A stretch of 64,000 bases of DNA from Lysobacterales bacterium (GTDB taxonomy: Bacteria; Pseudomonadota; Gammaproteobacteria; Xanthomonadales; Xanthomonadaceae), in NCBI GenBank assembly GCA_020442465.1, contig JAGRJY010000070.1:1-64000 (forward strand), written 5' to 3'. Each line of letters opens with the position of its first letter. Within the stretch, counting starts at the first letter, position 1. The notes below the pieces were generated by a model. The model saw only the letters and a program-made list of their open reading frames with translations. It ran no database searches and had not been told where the DNA came from. Positions 27,503-39,055 of the stretch are shown one piece after another. The position numbers and the translations under genes were made by a program.

Positions 27503-28438
27503 ATGTCATCCATCCCCCTGCTGATCGACACCGATCCGGGCGTCGACGACGCGCTTGCCATCCTGATGGCGCTGCGTCATGCACAGCATCGCGTGGTCGC
27601 GCTGACCATCGCCGCCGGCAACGTCGGCTTGGAACACACCGTGCGCAACGCGCGCTCGCTGGTGGATATCGCCGGTTCGGCGACACCCATCTTTCCCGGC
27701 TGTCCTGCGCCGCTGCTGCATGCGGCCGAGGATGCGGCCTTCGTGCATGGGCAGGATGGGTTCGGAGACGTCGCCCTGCCCGAGCCATCGACCCGGGTCG
27801 AGTCGGAGCACGCTGCGCTCGCTATGCTTCGCCTCAGTCACGAGCACGCCGGCGCCCTGACCATGGTGATGCTCGGGCCGCTGACCAATCTTGCGCTGGC
27901 GCTGAAGCTCGATCCGACCTTGCCGGGCAGGGTGCCGCGTCTGCTGATCATGGGTGGCGCGGTGAACCTGCGCGGCAACACCAGCGTGGCCGCGGAGTTC
28001 AATGTGGCTTTCGACCCCGAGGCGGCGCGCATCGTGTTCGAGAACTGGCCGCAGTTCGACCTGCTCGACTGGGAGGCCACGCTCGCGCACCCGCTGGAGT
28101 TCGACGACATGGCGGCTTGGTGCGCGGCAGGCGGCACGGTGGGCGATTTCTATGCGCGCATTTCGGAGAAGACGCGCCATTGGGTGCGCAGCCAGCCCTT
28201 CGGCCGGCACTGGCACTCGGCGGACGGCCTGGCCATGGCCGCGGCGCTGGAGCCCGACGCGATCGAGGCCGCCGAGACGCATGCAGTCGTGGTGGAGACC
28301 GAGGGCAGGGCGTGTCGTGGGGCAACGGTGGTTGATTGGAAAGATCGCTCCGGCGCGCGTCGCCAGGCCCGCATCGTGCAGCGCTACAGCCAGTCGCGGT
28401 ACACCGCGCTGGTGGCGATGGCGCTCGGCGCGGGGTGA
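27503..28438 (+). CDS. Nucleoside hydrolase (inosine/uridine-preferring type)
   Basis: The 311-residue enzyme would split the N-glycosidic bond of ribonucleosides to free base and ribose. The calcium-binding signature [16 protein letters not shown] is at residues 8-23. [59 protein letters not shown] and the late [12 protein letters not shown] are also typical; the first of these reads LTIAAGNVG here. It follows recG closely on the same strand and may be read through with it. The base preference cannot be read from the sequence. Confidence 0.92.
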   Translation: MSSIPLLIDTDPGVDDALAILMALRHAQHRVVALTIAAGNVGLEHTVRNARSLVDIAGSATPIFPGCPAPLLHAAEDAAFVHGQDGFGDVALPEPSTRVESEHAALAMLRLSHEHAGALTMVMLGPLTNLALALKLDPTLPGRVPRLLIMGGAVNLRGNTSVAAEFNVAFDPEAARIVFENWPQFDLLDWEATLAHPLEFDDMAAWCAAGGTVGDFYARISEKTRHWVRSQPFGRHWHSADGLAMAAALEPDAIEAAETHAVVVETEGRACRGATVVDWKDRSGARRQARIVQRYSQSRYTALVAMALGAG

Positions 28439-28468
28439 CGGTGCGGAGCCGCGGCCGAATCAGCGCTG

Positions 28469-28498
28469 TTGCATGGGGGCGTGATTCCGCGCTAAACT
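28469..28498 (+). promoter_or_regulatory. Candidate sigma-70 promoter for rpmE2
   Basis: TTGCAT (28469-28474) and TAAACT (28493-28498) are 18 bases apart, and rpmE2 begins 66 bases downstream. Confidence 0.5.
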
Positions 28499-28563
28499 TG
28501 CGCTCTTTTCCTCGGCCGTTACCCAACGGCTCGCATCAGGGCTCGATGCCCGCAGGATCCGCC

Positions 28564-28809
28564 ATGAAAGCCGACATCCATCCGAAGTACAACGAAGTCG
28601 TGTTCCAGGACGTTTCGTCCGACTTCTCGTTCCTGACCCGCTCGACCCTGAGCAGCAAGGAGACGATCAAGTGGGAAGACGGTAACGAATACCCGCTGAT
28701 CAAGGTGGAAATCTCCTCCGCCTCGCACCCGTTCTACACGGGCAAGCACAAGATCATGGACACCAGCGGCCGCGTCGACAAGTTCCGCCGCCGTTACGCG
28801 CAGAAGTAA
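28564..28809 (+). CDS. rpmE2: 50S ribosomal protein L31, type B (zinc-free form)
   Basis: The 81-residue protein begins [20 protein letters not shown] and contains [21 protein letters not shown], the signature of type B L31. There is no CxxC pair, so it does not need the zinc carried by the standard L31. Type B proteins often replace the zinc form when zinc is short, but I see no convincing Zur operator upstream, and in this order the type B gene may be the only copy. A terminator follows at 28869. Confidence 0.96.
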   Translation: MKADIHPKYNEVVFQDVSSDFSFLTRSTLSSKETIKWEDGNEYPLIKVEISSASHPFYTGKHKIMDTSGRVDKFRRRYAQK

Positions 28810-28868
28810 GCGCGGCGCCGAGAGGCGCAGGGCCGGCCTGGTCGCCGGCTTCGTTTGAAAGTCCAGCT

Positions 28869-28893
28869 ACGGCCCGGTTTTCCGGGCCGTTTT
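28869..28893 (+). terminator. Intrinsic terminator after rpmE2
   Basis: ACGGCCCGG (28869-28877), loop TTTT and CCGGGCCGT (28882-28890) form a 9-bp stem followed by TTT. Confidence 0.85.
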
Positions 28894-29208
28894 GCGTGGC
28901 CGGGCACGGGTCGGGAAGCCGTGGGATGCCACTTCCCGCGCGCTTCGCCCAAGCGCAGGCGCGACTGCGGCGTGCGTCGATAGGGCGTGCGTGGAAAGAG
29001 TGTTTGTCCAGATCGGGCAGTCTGTTCCAAGCCACCCTGGCCGCGGGCCTGTCGCCTCGTCGCCGGCACTGATCCTCACTGCCCGGCGACGGCCGCCTAT
29101 GCGATACTTCGCGCCTTCCCGGTGGAGTGCAGACGAGCAAATCGCGCACCAAGCGCGGACTGCCGATCGCCCCGCCGATCCGTCCTGCGTCATGACAAGG
29201 AGTGTGCC
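28894..29208. other. gltA upstream region, no gene
   Basis: This stretch between the rpmE2 terminator and gltA should hold the gltA promoter. Short open frames here are not supported. I see no hexamer pair I would defend; the AAGGAG at about 29197-29202 is the gltA ribosome binding site. Confidence 0.5.
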
Positions 29209-30504
<1,296 letters not shown>

Positions 30505-30544
30505 GGCGTCCGCGCCGGGGGCGGGTTCACCTTCTCCGGTTCAA

Positions 30545-30566
30545 CGGGCGGCCCAGGCGCCGCCCG
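30545..30566. terminator. Hairpin between convergent gltA and the uncharacterised gene
   Basis: CGGGCGGC (30545-30552) and GCCGCCCG (30559-30566) form an 8-bp stem around a 6-base loop. No T-run follows on either strand, so the role is inferred from position. Confidence 0.45.
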
Positions 30567-30570
30567 GGTC

Positions 30571-31218
30571 TCACGCCGAATCGGCGGCTCGGGTCGCGAG
30601 CAGTTTCTTGAGCGCACCGGCGGTGATCAGCTGCTCCGGGGATTCTCCGCGGCGCCGGCGGATGCCATCGCGCGGCACCTCGCCGGGCAGCAGGATCAGA
30701 TGCACTTCGACGTCGTCTGCCACCACGCGCAGCGAAGCCGCGCGCTCGATCGACTCGTCGCGTTGCAGGGCGTAGTCCGGGCCATTGTCGTAGGGCATGT
30801 CGTGTTCGATCAGCCAGTGCACGACGTCCTTGGCCGACTGCGGAAACAGCCAGATCTCGACGCTGTCGTGCGCGCCGGCGCTGCCGTCTGCAGCGGCTCC
30901 GCCAAGGCGGGGATGAAACCGGGCCAGAAACCGCATCGCTTCGAGTGCCGTGGTTCGAAGCGCACGCAGCGGTTCGGGAGCGTCGGGTTGAAATAGCGCG
31001 CGATACGCACGCACGGCGTCGGCGAGTTCTGCGTCGAAATCCGCCTGTTGATCGATGCGGATGCCGGTGAGCGCCGCCGCGCGACGCAGTGCCGCGTCGC
31101 GCGGATAGCCCGGCGGCTGCACGATCAGCCTGGCCGCCTCGGCCAGCCAGGCCCTGCGCGCGTCCGGATGCCGCGTTGGCCCCCGGTTGCGTGACTCCGC
31201 TCGACTATGGCGTCGCAT
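30571..31218 (-). CDS. Uncharacterised protein, possibly nucleotidyltransferase-like
   Basis: The 215-residue product has a good ribosome binding site (GGAGG 7 bases before ATG 31218). No signal peptide or membrane segment is seen. The N-terminal half is helical and rich in Ala and Arg (ARRAWLAEAARLIVQPPGYPRDAALRRAAALTGI). The second half has FLARFHPRLGGAAADGSAGAHDSVEIWLF, with parts such as PRLGG..DGSA recalling a minimal nucleotidyltransferase core, and later DDVEVHLILLP. I do not recognise a named family, and the catalytic aspartates of such enzymes are not clear. It lies 44 bases downstream of mrcA on the same strand, an arrangement I recall in related genomes, so a link to cell-wall work is possible but unproven. 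Confidence 0.7.
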   Translation of the reverse strand: MRRHSRAESRNRGPTRHPDARRAWLAEAARLIVQPPGYPRDAALRRAAALTGIRIDQQADFDAELADAVRAYRALFQPDAPEPLRALRTTALEAMRFLARFHPRLGGAAADGSAGAHDSVEIWLFPQSAKDVVHWLIEHDMPYDNGPDYALQRDESIERAASLRVVADDVEVHLILLPGEVPRDGIRRRRGESPEQLITAGALKKLLATRAADSA

Positions 31219-31262
31219 GGGTGGCCCTCCGTGCGGACGCTGACCATGCGCGTCCGTCCCGT

Positions 31263-33734
31263 TCAGAAGATGTCAAAGGACTCCTGAACCTCCTCGTCGC
31301 CGGTTTCCGGCTCGGCTTGCTGCAGCCGGCCGAGGTCCTCGACGCGGAAGATCTCGCTGATGGCCCCGGGCTGGCCGGGCCGGGCCAGCCGGCCGGTGGA
31401 CGGGTCGATCAAGGCCGTGCCAATGCCTTCCGGCATCGGCAGCAGACGCTCGGGCTCACCGTCCAGGGCGGTCTTCATGAACTGCACCCACATCGGCAAG
31501 GCGGTTCGGGAGGCGAACTCGCCGTTGCCCAGGGAGGTGAAATCATCCATGCCCATCCACGCGGTGACGACCAAGGGGCCACCGAACCCGGAGAACCAGC
31601 CGTCGCGATGATCGTTGGTGGTGCCGGTCTTGCCGCCCACGTCGCCGCGACCGAGTTCCAGCGCGCGCCGGCCCGTGCCGCGACGCACGACATCGCGCAG
31701 CAGTGAGTTCACCAGGAAGGCGGTACGCGCATCCACGGCGCGCTCGGCCAGCGCCGTGTCGTCGGGCAGCGGTTCGGCCGTTTCCTCGCTCAACGACTCC
31801 GGAGGCGCTGTGGTCAGCGGACCGAGATCGAAGCCGTCGGGTTCGCCGCGCGTTCTGGTTGGCTCGGCGCGCCCTGCGCAATCGACGCAGGCGCGCTTCG
31901 GCGTGGCTTCGAACACCACGTTGCCGTCGCGATCCTCGATGCGTTCGATGATGTAGGGGTCGACCAGATAGCCGCCGTTGGCGAACGCAGCGTATCCACG
32001 CGCCATCATGAACGGCGGCGCGGCATTGGTGCCCAACGCCAGCGACAGGTTCTGCGGCAGGCTTTCCGGCGGAAAGCCGAAGCGCTCGACGTATCGGCGC
32101 GCGTAGGCGACGCCAATCGAGTCGAGCACCCGTACGGAGACCAGGTTGCGCGAGGTGACCATGGCGTCGCGCAGCCGCATCGGGCCGGCGAACTCTTCGT
32201 TGTCGTTCTGCGGCTGCCAGGTCTTGCCGCTGCCGCGATCGTTGAACACGACAGGGGCGTCGAGCACGATTGAAGCCGGGGTGAAGCCGCGCTCGAACGC
32301 GGCTGCATAGATGAAGGGCTTGAAGCTGGAGCCCGGCTGACGCTGGGCCTGGGTGGCCCGGTTGAACTTCGACAGCGAGAAATTGAAGCCACCGGTCATC
32401 GCCCGGATCGCCCCCGTTTCCCAGGACATGGCCGACAGCGTGGCCTGCACCTTGGGTAGCTGGGCGAGCTGCCAGACCCCTTCCTCGTCGCGGCGGACGC
32501 GGACGATGTCGCCGCGCTGCAGCCGGCGATCGACGCGCTTGGGCGTCTCGCCGCGCCGGTTCTCGTCGACGTAGTCGCGTGCCCAAGTGACCTGGTCAAG
32601 CGCCAGCTCGACGGATTGTCCGTCAGCAAGTCCGAGCTGAGCCAGTCCGGCGTCCGACTCCAGCACGATGGCCGGAACCAGGCCGGAGAAAATCTTGCGG
32701 CTTTCCACCAGCGGGCGCCACACGTCGGGCGTTGCGTCGGCGGCCAGCTCAACGTTGGCCTCGGCGCCGCGCCAGCCGTGTCGGCGATCGTAGCCGACCG
32801 CTGCGTCGAACGTGGCCCGATTGGCCGCTTCCTGCATGCGGGCGTCCAGGGTGGTGAACACGCGAAACCCATCGACCATGGCCTGATCGCCGAAGCGCTC
32901 GACGGCGTCTGCGCGCACCATCTCGGCGATCCATGGCGCGTCGAGCTCGGTCGATGGCTCGTGCGGCTGGGCGGTGTCTGGCTGAGCTATAGCAGCCTGC
33001 ACCGAATCAGAGGTCGCAAGCCCTTCCTCACCCATTCGTTCGAGCACATAGTTCCGGCGCACCATGGCGCGCGCCGGGTTGACCAGCGGGTTGCCGCTGG
33101 ACGGAAACTTCGGAATCGCCGCCAGCATGGCCGCCTCTTCGAGGCTCAGTTCGCCCAGGGTCTTGCCGTAGTAGAACTCGGCGGCTGCAGCGACGCCGTA
33201 GGAGCGGTGGCCGAAGAAGCTCTTGTTGAGGTAGAGCTCGAGAATCTCGTCCTTGCTGAGTTCGCGCTCCATCTTCAGCGCCAGGAACATCTCCGTGAGC
33301 TTGCGGGTGTAGGAATACTCCGGGCTGAGGAAGAACATCTTGGCGACCTGCTGGGTGATCGTGCTGCCGCCGGGCACGCGCTGGTTGCTGGTGGTCGCCA
33401 GCAGCCAGATCGCTCGGGTCACCCCGCGCCAGTCCACCCCGGGGTGCTCATAGAACCGGGCATCCTCGATCGCGATGAAGGCGTTCTTGACGTGATCGGG
33501 CACGTCGGCGATCGCCACCGGGTGCCTTCGGGTCTCGCCGAACTGGGCAATCAGCTTGCCCTCGCTCGAGAACACGCTGAGCGGAACCTGCAGGCGAACC
33601 TCGCGGAGCGCCTCGACGTCGGGCAGGGTGGGGGCGATCAGCCAATACAGAACACCGAGGGCGGTGGCCCCCGCCACGGCCCCGAACAGGAGCAAAGCCA
33701 AGGCCAGCCGCAGCAGGCGGCGGAGCAGTCGCAT
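31263..33734 (-). CDS. mrcA: Penicillin-binding protein 1A (class A PBP)
   Basis: The 823-residue bifunctional peptidoglycan synthase has a cytoplasmic/membrane start (MRLLRRLLRLALALLLFGAVAG split by its basic N-region), a GT51 glycosyltransferase domain (about 55-230) with catalytic E90 in IAIEDARFYEHPGVDW and the FFLSPEYSYTRKLTEM segment, an OB-like insertion (about 315-420), and a transpeptidase domain with S469 in PGSSFKPF and the KTGTTND triad near the end. The protein is anchored in the inner membrane with its domains in the periplasm. It is divergent from pilM, a conserved pairing in gammaproteobacteria. The C-terminus carries an Asp/Glu-rich tail (TGDEEVQESFDIF). Confidence 0.96.
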   Translation of the reverse strand: MRLLRRLLRLALALLLFGAVAGATALGVLYWLIAPTLPDVEALREVRLQVPLSVFSSEGKLIAQFGETRRHPVAIADVPDHVKNAFIAIEDARFYEHPGVDWRGVTRAIWLLATTSNQRVPGGSTITQQVAKMFFLSPEYSYTRKLTEMFLALKMERELSKDEILELYLNKSFFGHRSYGVAAAAEFYYGKTLGELSLEEAAMLAAIPKFPSSGNPLVNPARAMVRRNYVLERMGEEGLATSDSVQAAIAQPDTAQPHEPSTELDAPWIAEMVRADAVERFGDQAMVDGFRVFTTLDARMQEAANRATFDAAVGYDRRHGWRGAEANVELAADATPDVWRPLVESRKIFSGLVPAIVLESDAGLAQLGLADGQSVELALDQVTWARDYVDENRRGETPKRVDRRLQRGDIVRVRRDEEGVWQLAQLPKVQATLSAMSWETGAIRAMTGGFNFSLSKFNRATQAQRQPGSSFKPFIYAAAFERGFTPASIVLDAPVVFNDRGSGKTWQPQNDNEEFAGPMRLRDAMVTSRNLVSVRVLDSIGVAYARRYVERFGFPPESLPQNLSLALGTNAAPPFMMARGYAAFANGGYLVDPYIIERIEDRDGNVVFEATPKRACVDCAGRAEPTRTRGEPDGFDLGPLTTAPPESLSEETAEPLPDDTALAERAVDARTAFLVNSLLRDVVRRGTGRRALELGRGDVGGKTGTTNDHRDGWFSGFGGPLVVTAWMGMDDFTSLGNGEFASRTALPMWVQFMKTALDGEPERLLPMPEGIGTALIDPSTGRLARPGQPGAISEIFRVEDLGRLQQAEPETGDEEVQESFDIF

Positions 33735-33857
33735 TTGAGGTAAGTCCCGGTTTGCAGGATGGAATTCATAGGAGTATAGAGCGAGAGAGCCAGCTCGCCA
33801 CGTGACAGGGGGTCCGGGGGCGGGGAGGGGGTGCCCGGGCGAATCGACCGATCATGG

Positions 33858-33885
33858 TTGCTATTTCACATTCGTCCGTTATTTA
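33858..33885 (+). promoter_or_regulatory. Candidate promoter for pilMNOPQ in an AT-rich island
   Basis: TTGCTA (33858-33863) and TATTTA (33880-33885) are 16 bases apart in a stretch far richer in A and T than the surroundings, about 50 bases before pilM. The mrcA promoter should lie on the other strand of the same 202-base gap. Confidence 0.5.
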
Positions 33886-33912
33886 ATGTAAAAATGTAGT
33901 TAGTGCTCGTAA

Positions 33913-34995
<1,083 letters not shown>

Positions 34996-34996
34996 C

Positions 34997-35593
34997 ATGA
35001 CAAGAATTAACCTACTTCCCTGGCGTGAAGAGCGCCGGAACCAGCGGCAGAAGGAATTCCTCGCACTGCTGGGGTTGACCGCTGCGCTGGCGCTGATGGC
35101 GGCATTCGGTGTCGTGCAGTACTTCTCGGGCCTGGTCGAGAACCAGAGCCAGAGAAACATCATGCTGCAGCAGGAAATCAAGGCGCTCGACGTCAAGATT
35201 GCCGAAATCGCCGAACTCGAAAAGAAAAAGGGCGACCTGCTCTCGCGCAAACAGGTGATTGAGCAGCTGCAGGCCGATCGTTCGCAGATGGTGCACCTCT
35301 TCGACGAGCTGGTTCGCACGATTCCCGATGGCGTGCGGCTCAACGCGATCAAGCAGAGCGGCAGCGCGTTGACGTTGGCCGGGGTGGCGCAATCCAACGC
35401 GCGCGTATCTTCCTACATGCGCTCGCTTGAGGCGTCCGGCTGGATCGCTCAGCCTGACCTCACCATCATCGAAGCGAAAGGTGGAGATCGCTCCATGCCC
35501 TACGAATTCACGCTGGGCATCACGCTGACCAAGCCGAAGACGAGCGAGAACGTCGAAGGCAATGCCGTTGCATCATCGGGAGGCAGCCGATGA
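34997..35593 (+). CDS. pilN: Type IV pilus assembly protein PilN
   Basis: The 198-residue inner-membrane protein begins with the short conserved MTRINLLPWREERR, the PilM-binding tail (INLLP motif). One membrane helix (about 24-44, LLGLTAALALMAAFGVVQYF) is followed by a coiled coil (about 48-100, NIMLQQEIKALDVKIAEIAELEKK, shown here in two pieces) and a periplasmic ferredoxin-like domain that pairs with PilO. The length and layout are standard. It starts one base after pilM and overlaps pilO by four. Confidence 0.95.
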   Translation: MTRINLLPWREERRNQRQKEFLALLGLTAALALMAAFGVVQYFSGLVENQSQRNIMLQQEIKALDVKIAEIAELEKKKGDLLSRKQVIEQLQADRSQMVHLFDELVRTIPDGVRLNAIKQSGSALTLAGVAQSNARVSSYMRSLEASGWIAQPDLTIIEAKGGDRSMPYEFTLGITLTKPKTSENVEGNAVASSGGSR

Positions 35594-36216
35594 AAGGGTT
35601 CGACCTCAACAATCTCGATTTCAATAACGCGGGTGCCTTTCCGGTGCCCGTCAAGGCGTTCTTCTGCGCCATCGTTGTCGTGGTGATCGGATTCCTGACT
35701 TGGTATCTATTCGTCGATGACCAGCAGCTTGAGCTGGAAGGGCTTGAGCGAAAGGAAGCCGAACTGAAGATTCAGTTTGAAGAGAAGCAGGGGCGTGCAG
35801 TCAACCTGCAGGCCCTCAAGGACCAGCTCGCCGAGATGGAGCTGATGCTGCAGCAGATGCTCAAGCAGCTTCCGAGCAAGACCGAGATGCCCGATATCAT
35901 CGTCGACATCTCGCAAGCGGCACTCAGCACCGGCATCCAGAGTGACCTGTTCAAGCCGGGTCGCGAGTCCAAGCGAGAATTCTACGCGGAGAAGCCCATC
36001 GAGCTTCGTATGGAAGGGACGTACCACCAGTTCGGTGCGTTCGTCAGCGGAGTCGCATCGCTGCCGCGCGTGGTGATCATGACCATGCACGATATCGAGC
36101 TTAAGCCAAAGGCGGGCACGGTTTTGGGATCGGGCGCTTTGATCCTGCAGGGAACGGTCAAGACCTATCGTTACCTTGATGACGACGAAACTCAGCCCAA
36201 CGCGGGAGGACGCTGA
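35590..36216 (+). CDS. pilO: Type IV pilus assembly protein PilO
   Basis: The 208-residue protein has one membrane helix (about 24-43, FFCAIVVVVIGFLTWYLFV), a coiled coil of Glu, Leu and Gln (about 46-97, with LKDQLAEMELMLQQMLKQLPSK), and a ferredoxin-like periplasmic domain with ISQAALSTGIQSDLFKPG and RMEGTYHQFGAFVSGVASLPRVV. These are the usual PilO features; it forms heterodimers with PilN and contacts PilP. The start overlaps pilN, and its last base is the first base of pilP, so the operon is tightly coupled. Confidence 0.95.
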   Translation: MKGFDLNNLDFNNAGAFPVPVKAFFCAIVVVVIGFLTWYLFVDDQQLELEGLERKEAELKIQFEEKQGRAVNLQALKDQLAEMELMLQQMLKQLPSKTEMPDIIVDISQAALSTGIQSDLFKPGRESKREFYAEKPIELRMEGTYHQFGAFVSGVASLPRVVIMTMHDIELKPKAGTVLGSGALILQGTVKTYRYLDDDETQPNAGGR

Positions 36217-36740
36217 TGAAGCCCGACCGTTGCAACTGGACGAGACTGGCACTGATGGTGTGCATGGCGCTGGTGCTGACGGCCTGCTCCAAGGGCACCG
36301 CTGACCTGCAGGCCTACATCGCCGACGTGAAGTCCCGGCCCGGACCGCCGCTGGATCCGCTGCCGGTGATGCGGCAGTTCGAGACATTCGATTACGCCGC
36401 GCAGGACCTGCGCGACCCGTTCTCGAATCCGAGGCAGAACAATGAAGGGAGCTCCACCGGGGTCGGCCCCGATCCCAATCGGAGAAAGGAGCTGTTGGAG
36501 TCGTTTCCACTGGATGGCCTGACCATGGTCGGGTCGTTGGGCAGTGGGGCCGGCATGGTCGCGTTGGTCGTCGATCCCGAGAAAGTGGTGCACCGGGTAA
36601 AAGCCGGAAACTACATGGGACAGAACGAAGGCCGCATCCTCGCGGTTTCGGAGTCGAAGATCGATTTGATGGAACTTTTTCCGGACGGTGCCGGCGGCTG
36701 GGAGGAGCGCGAAGCTGCCGTGGCGCTGGAAGAACAATGA
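36216..36740 (+). CDS. pilP: Type IV pilus lipoprotein PilP
   Basis: The 174-residue protein has a lipoprotein signal with lipobox LTAC (C24). The mature part starts with a disordered stretch and the conserved FDYAAQDLRDPFSNPRQ segment that binds PilN/PilO, then a small beta domain containing LDGLTMVGSLGSGAGMVALVVDPEKVVHRV and GNYMGQNEGRI, the HR-like domain that contacts PilQ. It is the inner-membrane lipoprotein linking the alignment complex to the secretin. It ends 19 bases before the pilQ start. Confidence 0.95.
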   Translation: MKPDRCNWTRLALMVCMALVLTACSKGTADLQAYIADVKSRPGPPLDPLPVMRQFETFDYAAQDLRDPFSNPRQNNEGSSTGVGPDPNRRKELLESFPLDGLTMVGSLGSGAGMVALVVDPEKVVHRVKAGNYMGQNEGRILAVSESKIDLMELFPDGAGGWEEREAAVALEEQ

Positions 36741-36759
36741 GCGATTGGGGGATTACGGG

Positions 36760-38988
36760 ATGACCGCGAGCAACCTTGGAAAACTTGTCCGGAATGCGTG
36801 GGCGCCCGCCTCCGCGTTGGCACTGATGTCACTCCTCGCCGCGGTCGACGTAGCGGCTGCGAATCGCCTCGAAGACGTGCAGTTCGCAAGCACGAGTTCC
36901 GGTGGCGTGGACATCGTATTGACGATGACCGAGCCGGCCGGCGACGCCGGCATCTTCGCCACGGAAGAGCCGCCGCGCGTCGCCATTGACTTGCCGGAAA
37001 CCAGCAATGCGGTGGAGAAGCGCCGCATCGCAGTTGGCACGGGTGCAGCGAGCGCCATCACGATTCTTGAAGCTGGCGGCAAGACCCGTGTCATCGTTGA
37101 CCTCTTCCGCTCGACGCCATACGAGACCAGGGCGCAGGGCAACCAGCTGATCCTCAGCCTTGGTGCAGCCCACTCCGGTGTCGCGCAAGCCGTGCAATCA
37201 TCCGCCGGTTCGCCGATGGACCCCGCACGCACGGTTGGAGAGGGTATCTCAGTGCAGGGCATCGATTTCCGTCGCTCCCAAAGCGGTGGCGGCCTAATCG
37301 TGATGAACATGAACCGAGAAGGCGCGCAAGCTGACCTGCGTGACAGCGGCGACGGCGTCACCGTACTGTTTGACAAAGTGAACGTGCCGGATGCCAACGT
37401 CCAACGGCTCGATGTCACCGATTTCGCGACACCTGTGCAGACGGTCACACTTGACCGAGCGCGTGACGGAGCTCGGCTGAACATAGCAACAGCCGGCACC
37501 TACGAGACTGTCGTCTATCAGACCGAGAACGAGTATGTCCTTGAAGTGAATCCGCTTGCTGACGGTTCAGTCGCTAGCGGCCCCGGATCATTGCTCACGG
37601 AAGAAGAGTCCTACGCCGGCACTCCGGTCACCTTCAATTTCCAGAACATCCCGGTGCGAACCGTACTGCAGCTGATCGCTGAAGAGTCAGGGCTCAACAT
37701 CGTTGCCGCGGACACGGTGAGCGGCAACGTGACTCTCCGGCTGGTCAACGTTCCTTGGGACCAAGCGTTGGAGATCGTCCTTCGCGCGAAGGGCCTGGAC
37801 CAGCGGCGTGAAGGAAATGTCGTGTGGGTAGCCCCGCAGGCTGAGTTGGCGACCTACGAGCAAGCTTTGGCCGACGCAAGACTGGCGCTGGAGCAACGGG
37901 CAGAACTGGCCACGGAGTACGTGGCAATTAACTACGGCAGCGCAGAGGACATCGCCAACCTGCTGACTACCGAGGCCAAACGCGCCCAAGGAGGCCTCGC
38001 CGGAGGCACACAGGGTCAACCCATTAGCGCGGGATTTCTTTCCGCGCGAGGCAGTGTTTCTTTCGACAAGCGTACCAATACGCTCCTGATCAACGACTCC
38101 GCCGAGAAGATTCAGGAGATCAAGAAGCTTATCGCACTGCTCGACCGACCCGTCGACCAGGTGCTGATCGAATCGAAGATCGTCATTGCGACTCAGTCCT
38201 TTGCACGCGAACTTGGCGCGAGCTTCGGTGTAACAGGTGCGAGAGAGGACAGCAATGGCAATGTGCTTGCTACGTCAGGTTCGCTTGGCAGTGCAGCATT
38301 CCTCACGCAGCAAGCGCTCAACAATCGAATCAATGGTCAGAGCAGTGGGCTCCCCGTCACACCCACGGGAGTTACTCAGCAGCGGCTTAACGTGAATCTG
38401 CCAGTCTTGAGCCCGACCGGTTCCATCGGGTTTGCACTCCTTGGGCACAGCTACTTGCTTGACCTCGAACTGACCGCGCTGGAGGAAGAAGGAAATGGAG
38501 AGGTGGTGTCGAGCCCCCGTGTCATCACGGCTAACCAGCAAGAAGCGGTGATCAAACAGGGTGATGAAATCGGCTACGTCAAAGCGACCGACCAGAACGG
38601 CTTCATCACCCGTACCATCGAGTTCAAGGAAGTACTCCTGGAGCTGAAGGTAACTCCGACGATCACCCAGGACGGCCGCGTTGCACTGGATCTGTTCGTC
38701 AAGAAAGACGAGCTCGCGGGCTTCATCAGCGTTGCAGACCAGGACGTGCCGCAGATCACCAAGCGTGAGGTGACTACATCAGTACTGATGGACAACGCCC
38801 AGACCGTAGTGATCGGCGGTGTTTACGAGTTTTCGAACCGAGAAGACGTGCGCAAGGTGCCGTTTCTTGGGGATGTGCCCTTCTTGGGGAACCTGTTCAG
38901 AAAGAAGGGGGGCAGAAACGAGAAAGCAGAACTGCTGATCTTCGTTACGCCGCGCATCCTGACAGCCAATTCCTCCGCTGGGCGATAG
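36760..38988 (+). CDS. pilQ: Type IV pilus secretin PilQ
   Basis: The 742-residue outer-membrane secretin starts at ATG 36760 and has a signal peptide ending near VDVAAA. Domains in order are two AMIN repeats (about 38-140 and 165-275, for peptidoglycan binding), an STN/N0 domain (about 290-360, PVTFNFQNIPVRTVLQLIAE), a secretin N1 domain with EYVAINYGSAEDIANLL, and the secretin channel (about 460-742) with VDQVLIESKIVIATQSFAREL, VVSSPRVITANQQEA and LIFVTPRIL at the end. Base composition over much of the gene is less GC-rich than its neighbours, with more A/T-ending codons. The next gene follows on the same strand with no terminator between. Confidence 0.96.
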   Translation: MTASNLGKLVRNAWAPASALALMSLLAAVDVAAANRLEDVQFASTSSGGVDIVLTMTEPAGDAGIFATEEPPRVAIDLPETSNAVEKRRIAVGTGAASAITILEAGGKTRVIVDLFRSTPYETRAQGNQLILSLGAAHSGVAQAVQSSAGSPMDPARTVGEGISVQGIDFRRSQSGGGLIVMNMNREGAQADLRDSGDGVTVLFDKVNVPDANVQRLDVTDFATPVQTVTLDRARDGARLNIATAGTYETVVYQTENEYVLEVNPLADGSVASGPGSLLTEEESYAGTPVTFNFQNIPVRTVLQLIAEESGLNIVAADTVSGNVTLRLVNVPWDQALEIVLRAKGLDQRREGNVVWVAPQAELATYEQALADARLALEQRAELATEYVAINYGSAEDIANLLTTEAKRAQGGLAGGTQGQPISAGFLSARGSVSFDKRTNTLLINDSAEKIQEIKKLIALLDRPVDQVLIESKIVIATQSFARELGASFGVTGAREDSNGNVLATSGSLGSAAFLTQQALNNRINGQSSGLPVTPTGVTQQRLNVNLPVLSPTGSIGFALLGHSYLLDLELTALEEEGNGEVVSSPRVITANQQEAVIKQGDEIGYVKATDQNGFITRTIEFKEVLLELKVTPTITQDGRVALDLFVKKDELAGFISVADQDVPQITKREVTTSVLMDNAQTVVIGGVYEFSNREDVRKVPFLGDVPFLGNLFRKKGGRNEKAELLIFVTPRILTANSSAGR

Positions 38989-39055
38989 TGTCATGTCGAG
39001 AATGCATTCGAAGGCTACGATTTCTAAGGCTGTGAGCGCCTTCCGGAGACGACCC

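Noticed and set aside
28810..29208. tRNA or small RNA before gltA
   Set aside because: I looked for a T-loop (GGTTCRA) and cloverleaf arms and found none; only the rpmE2 terminator is clear.
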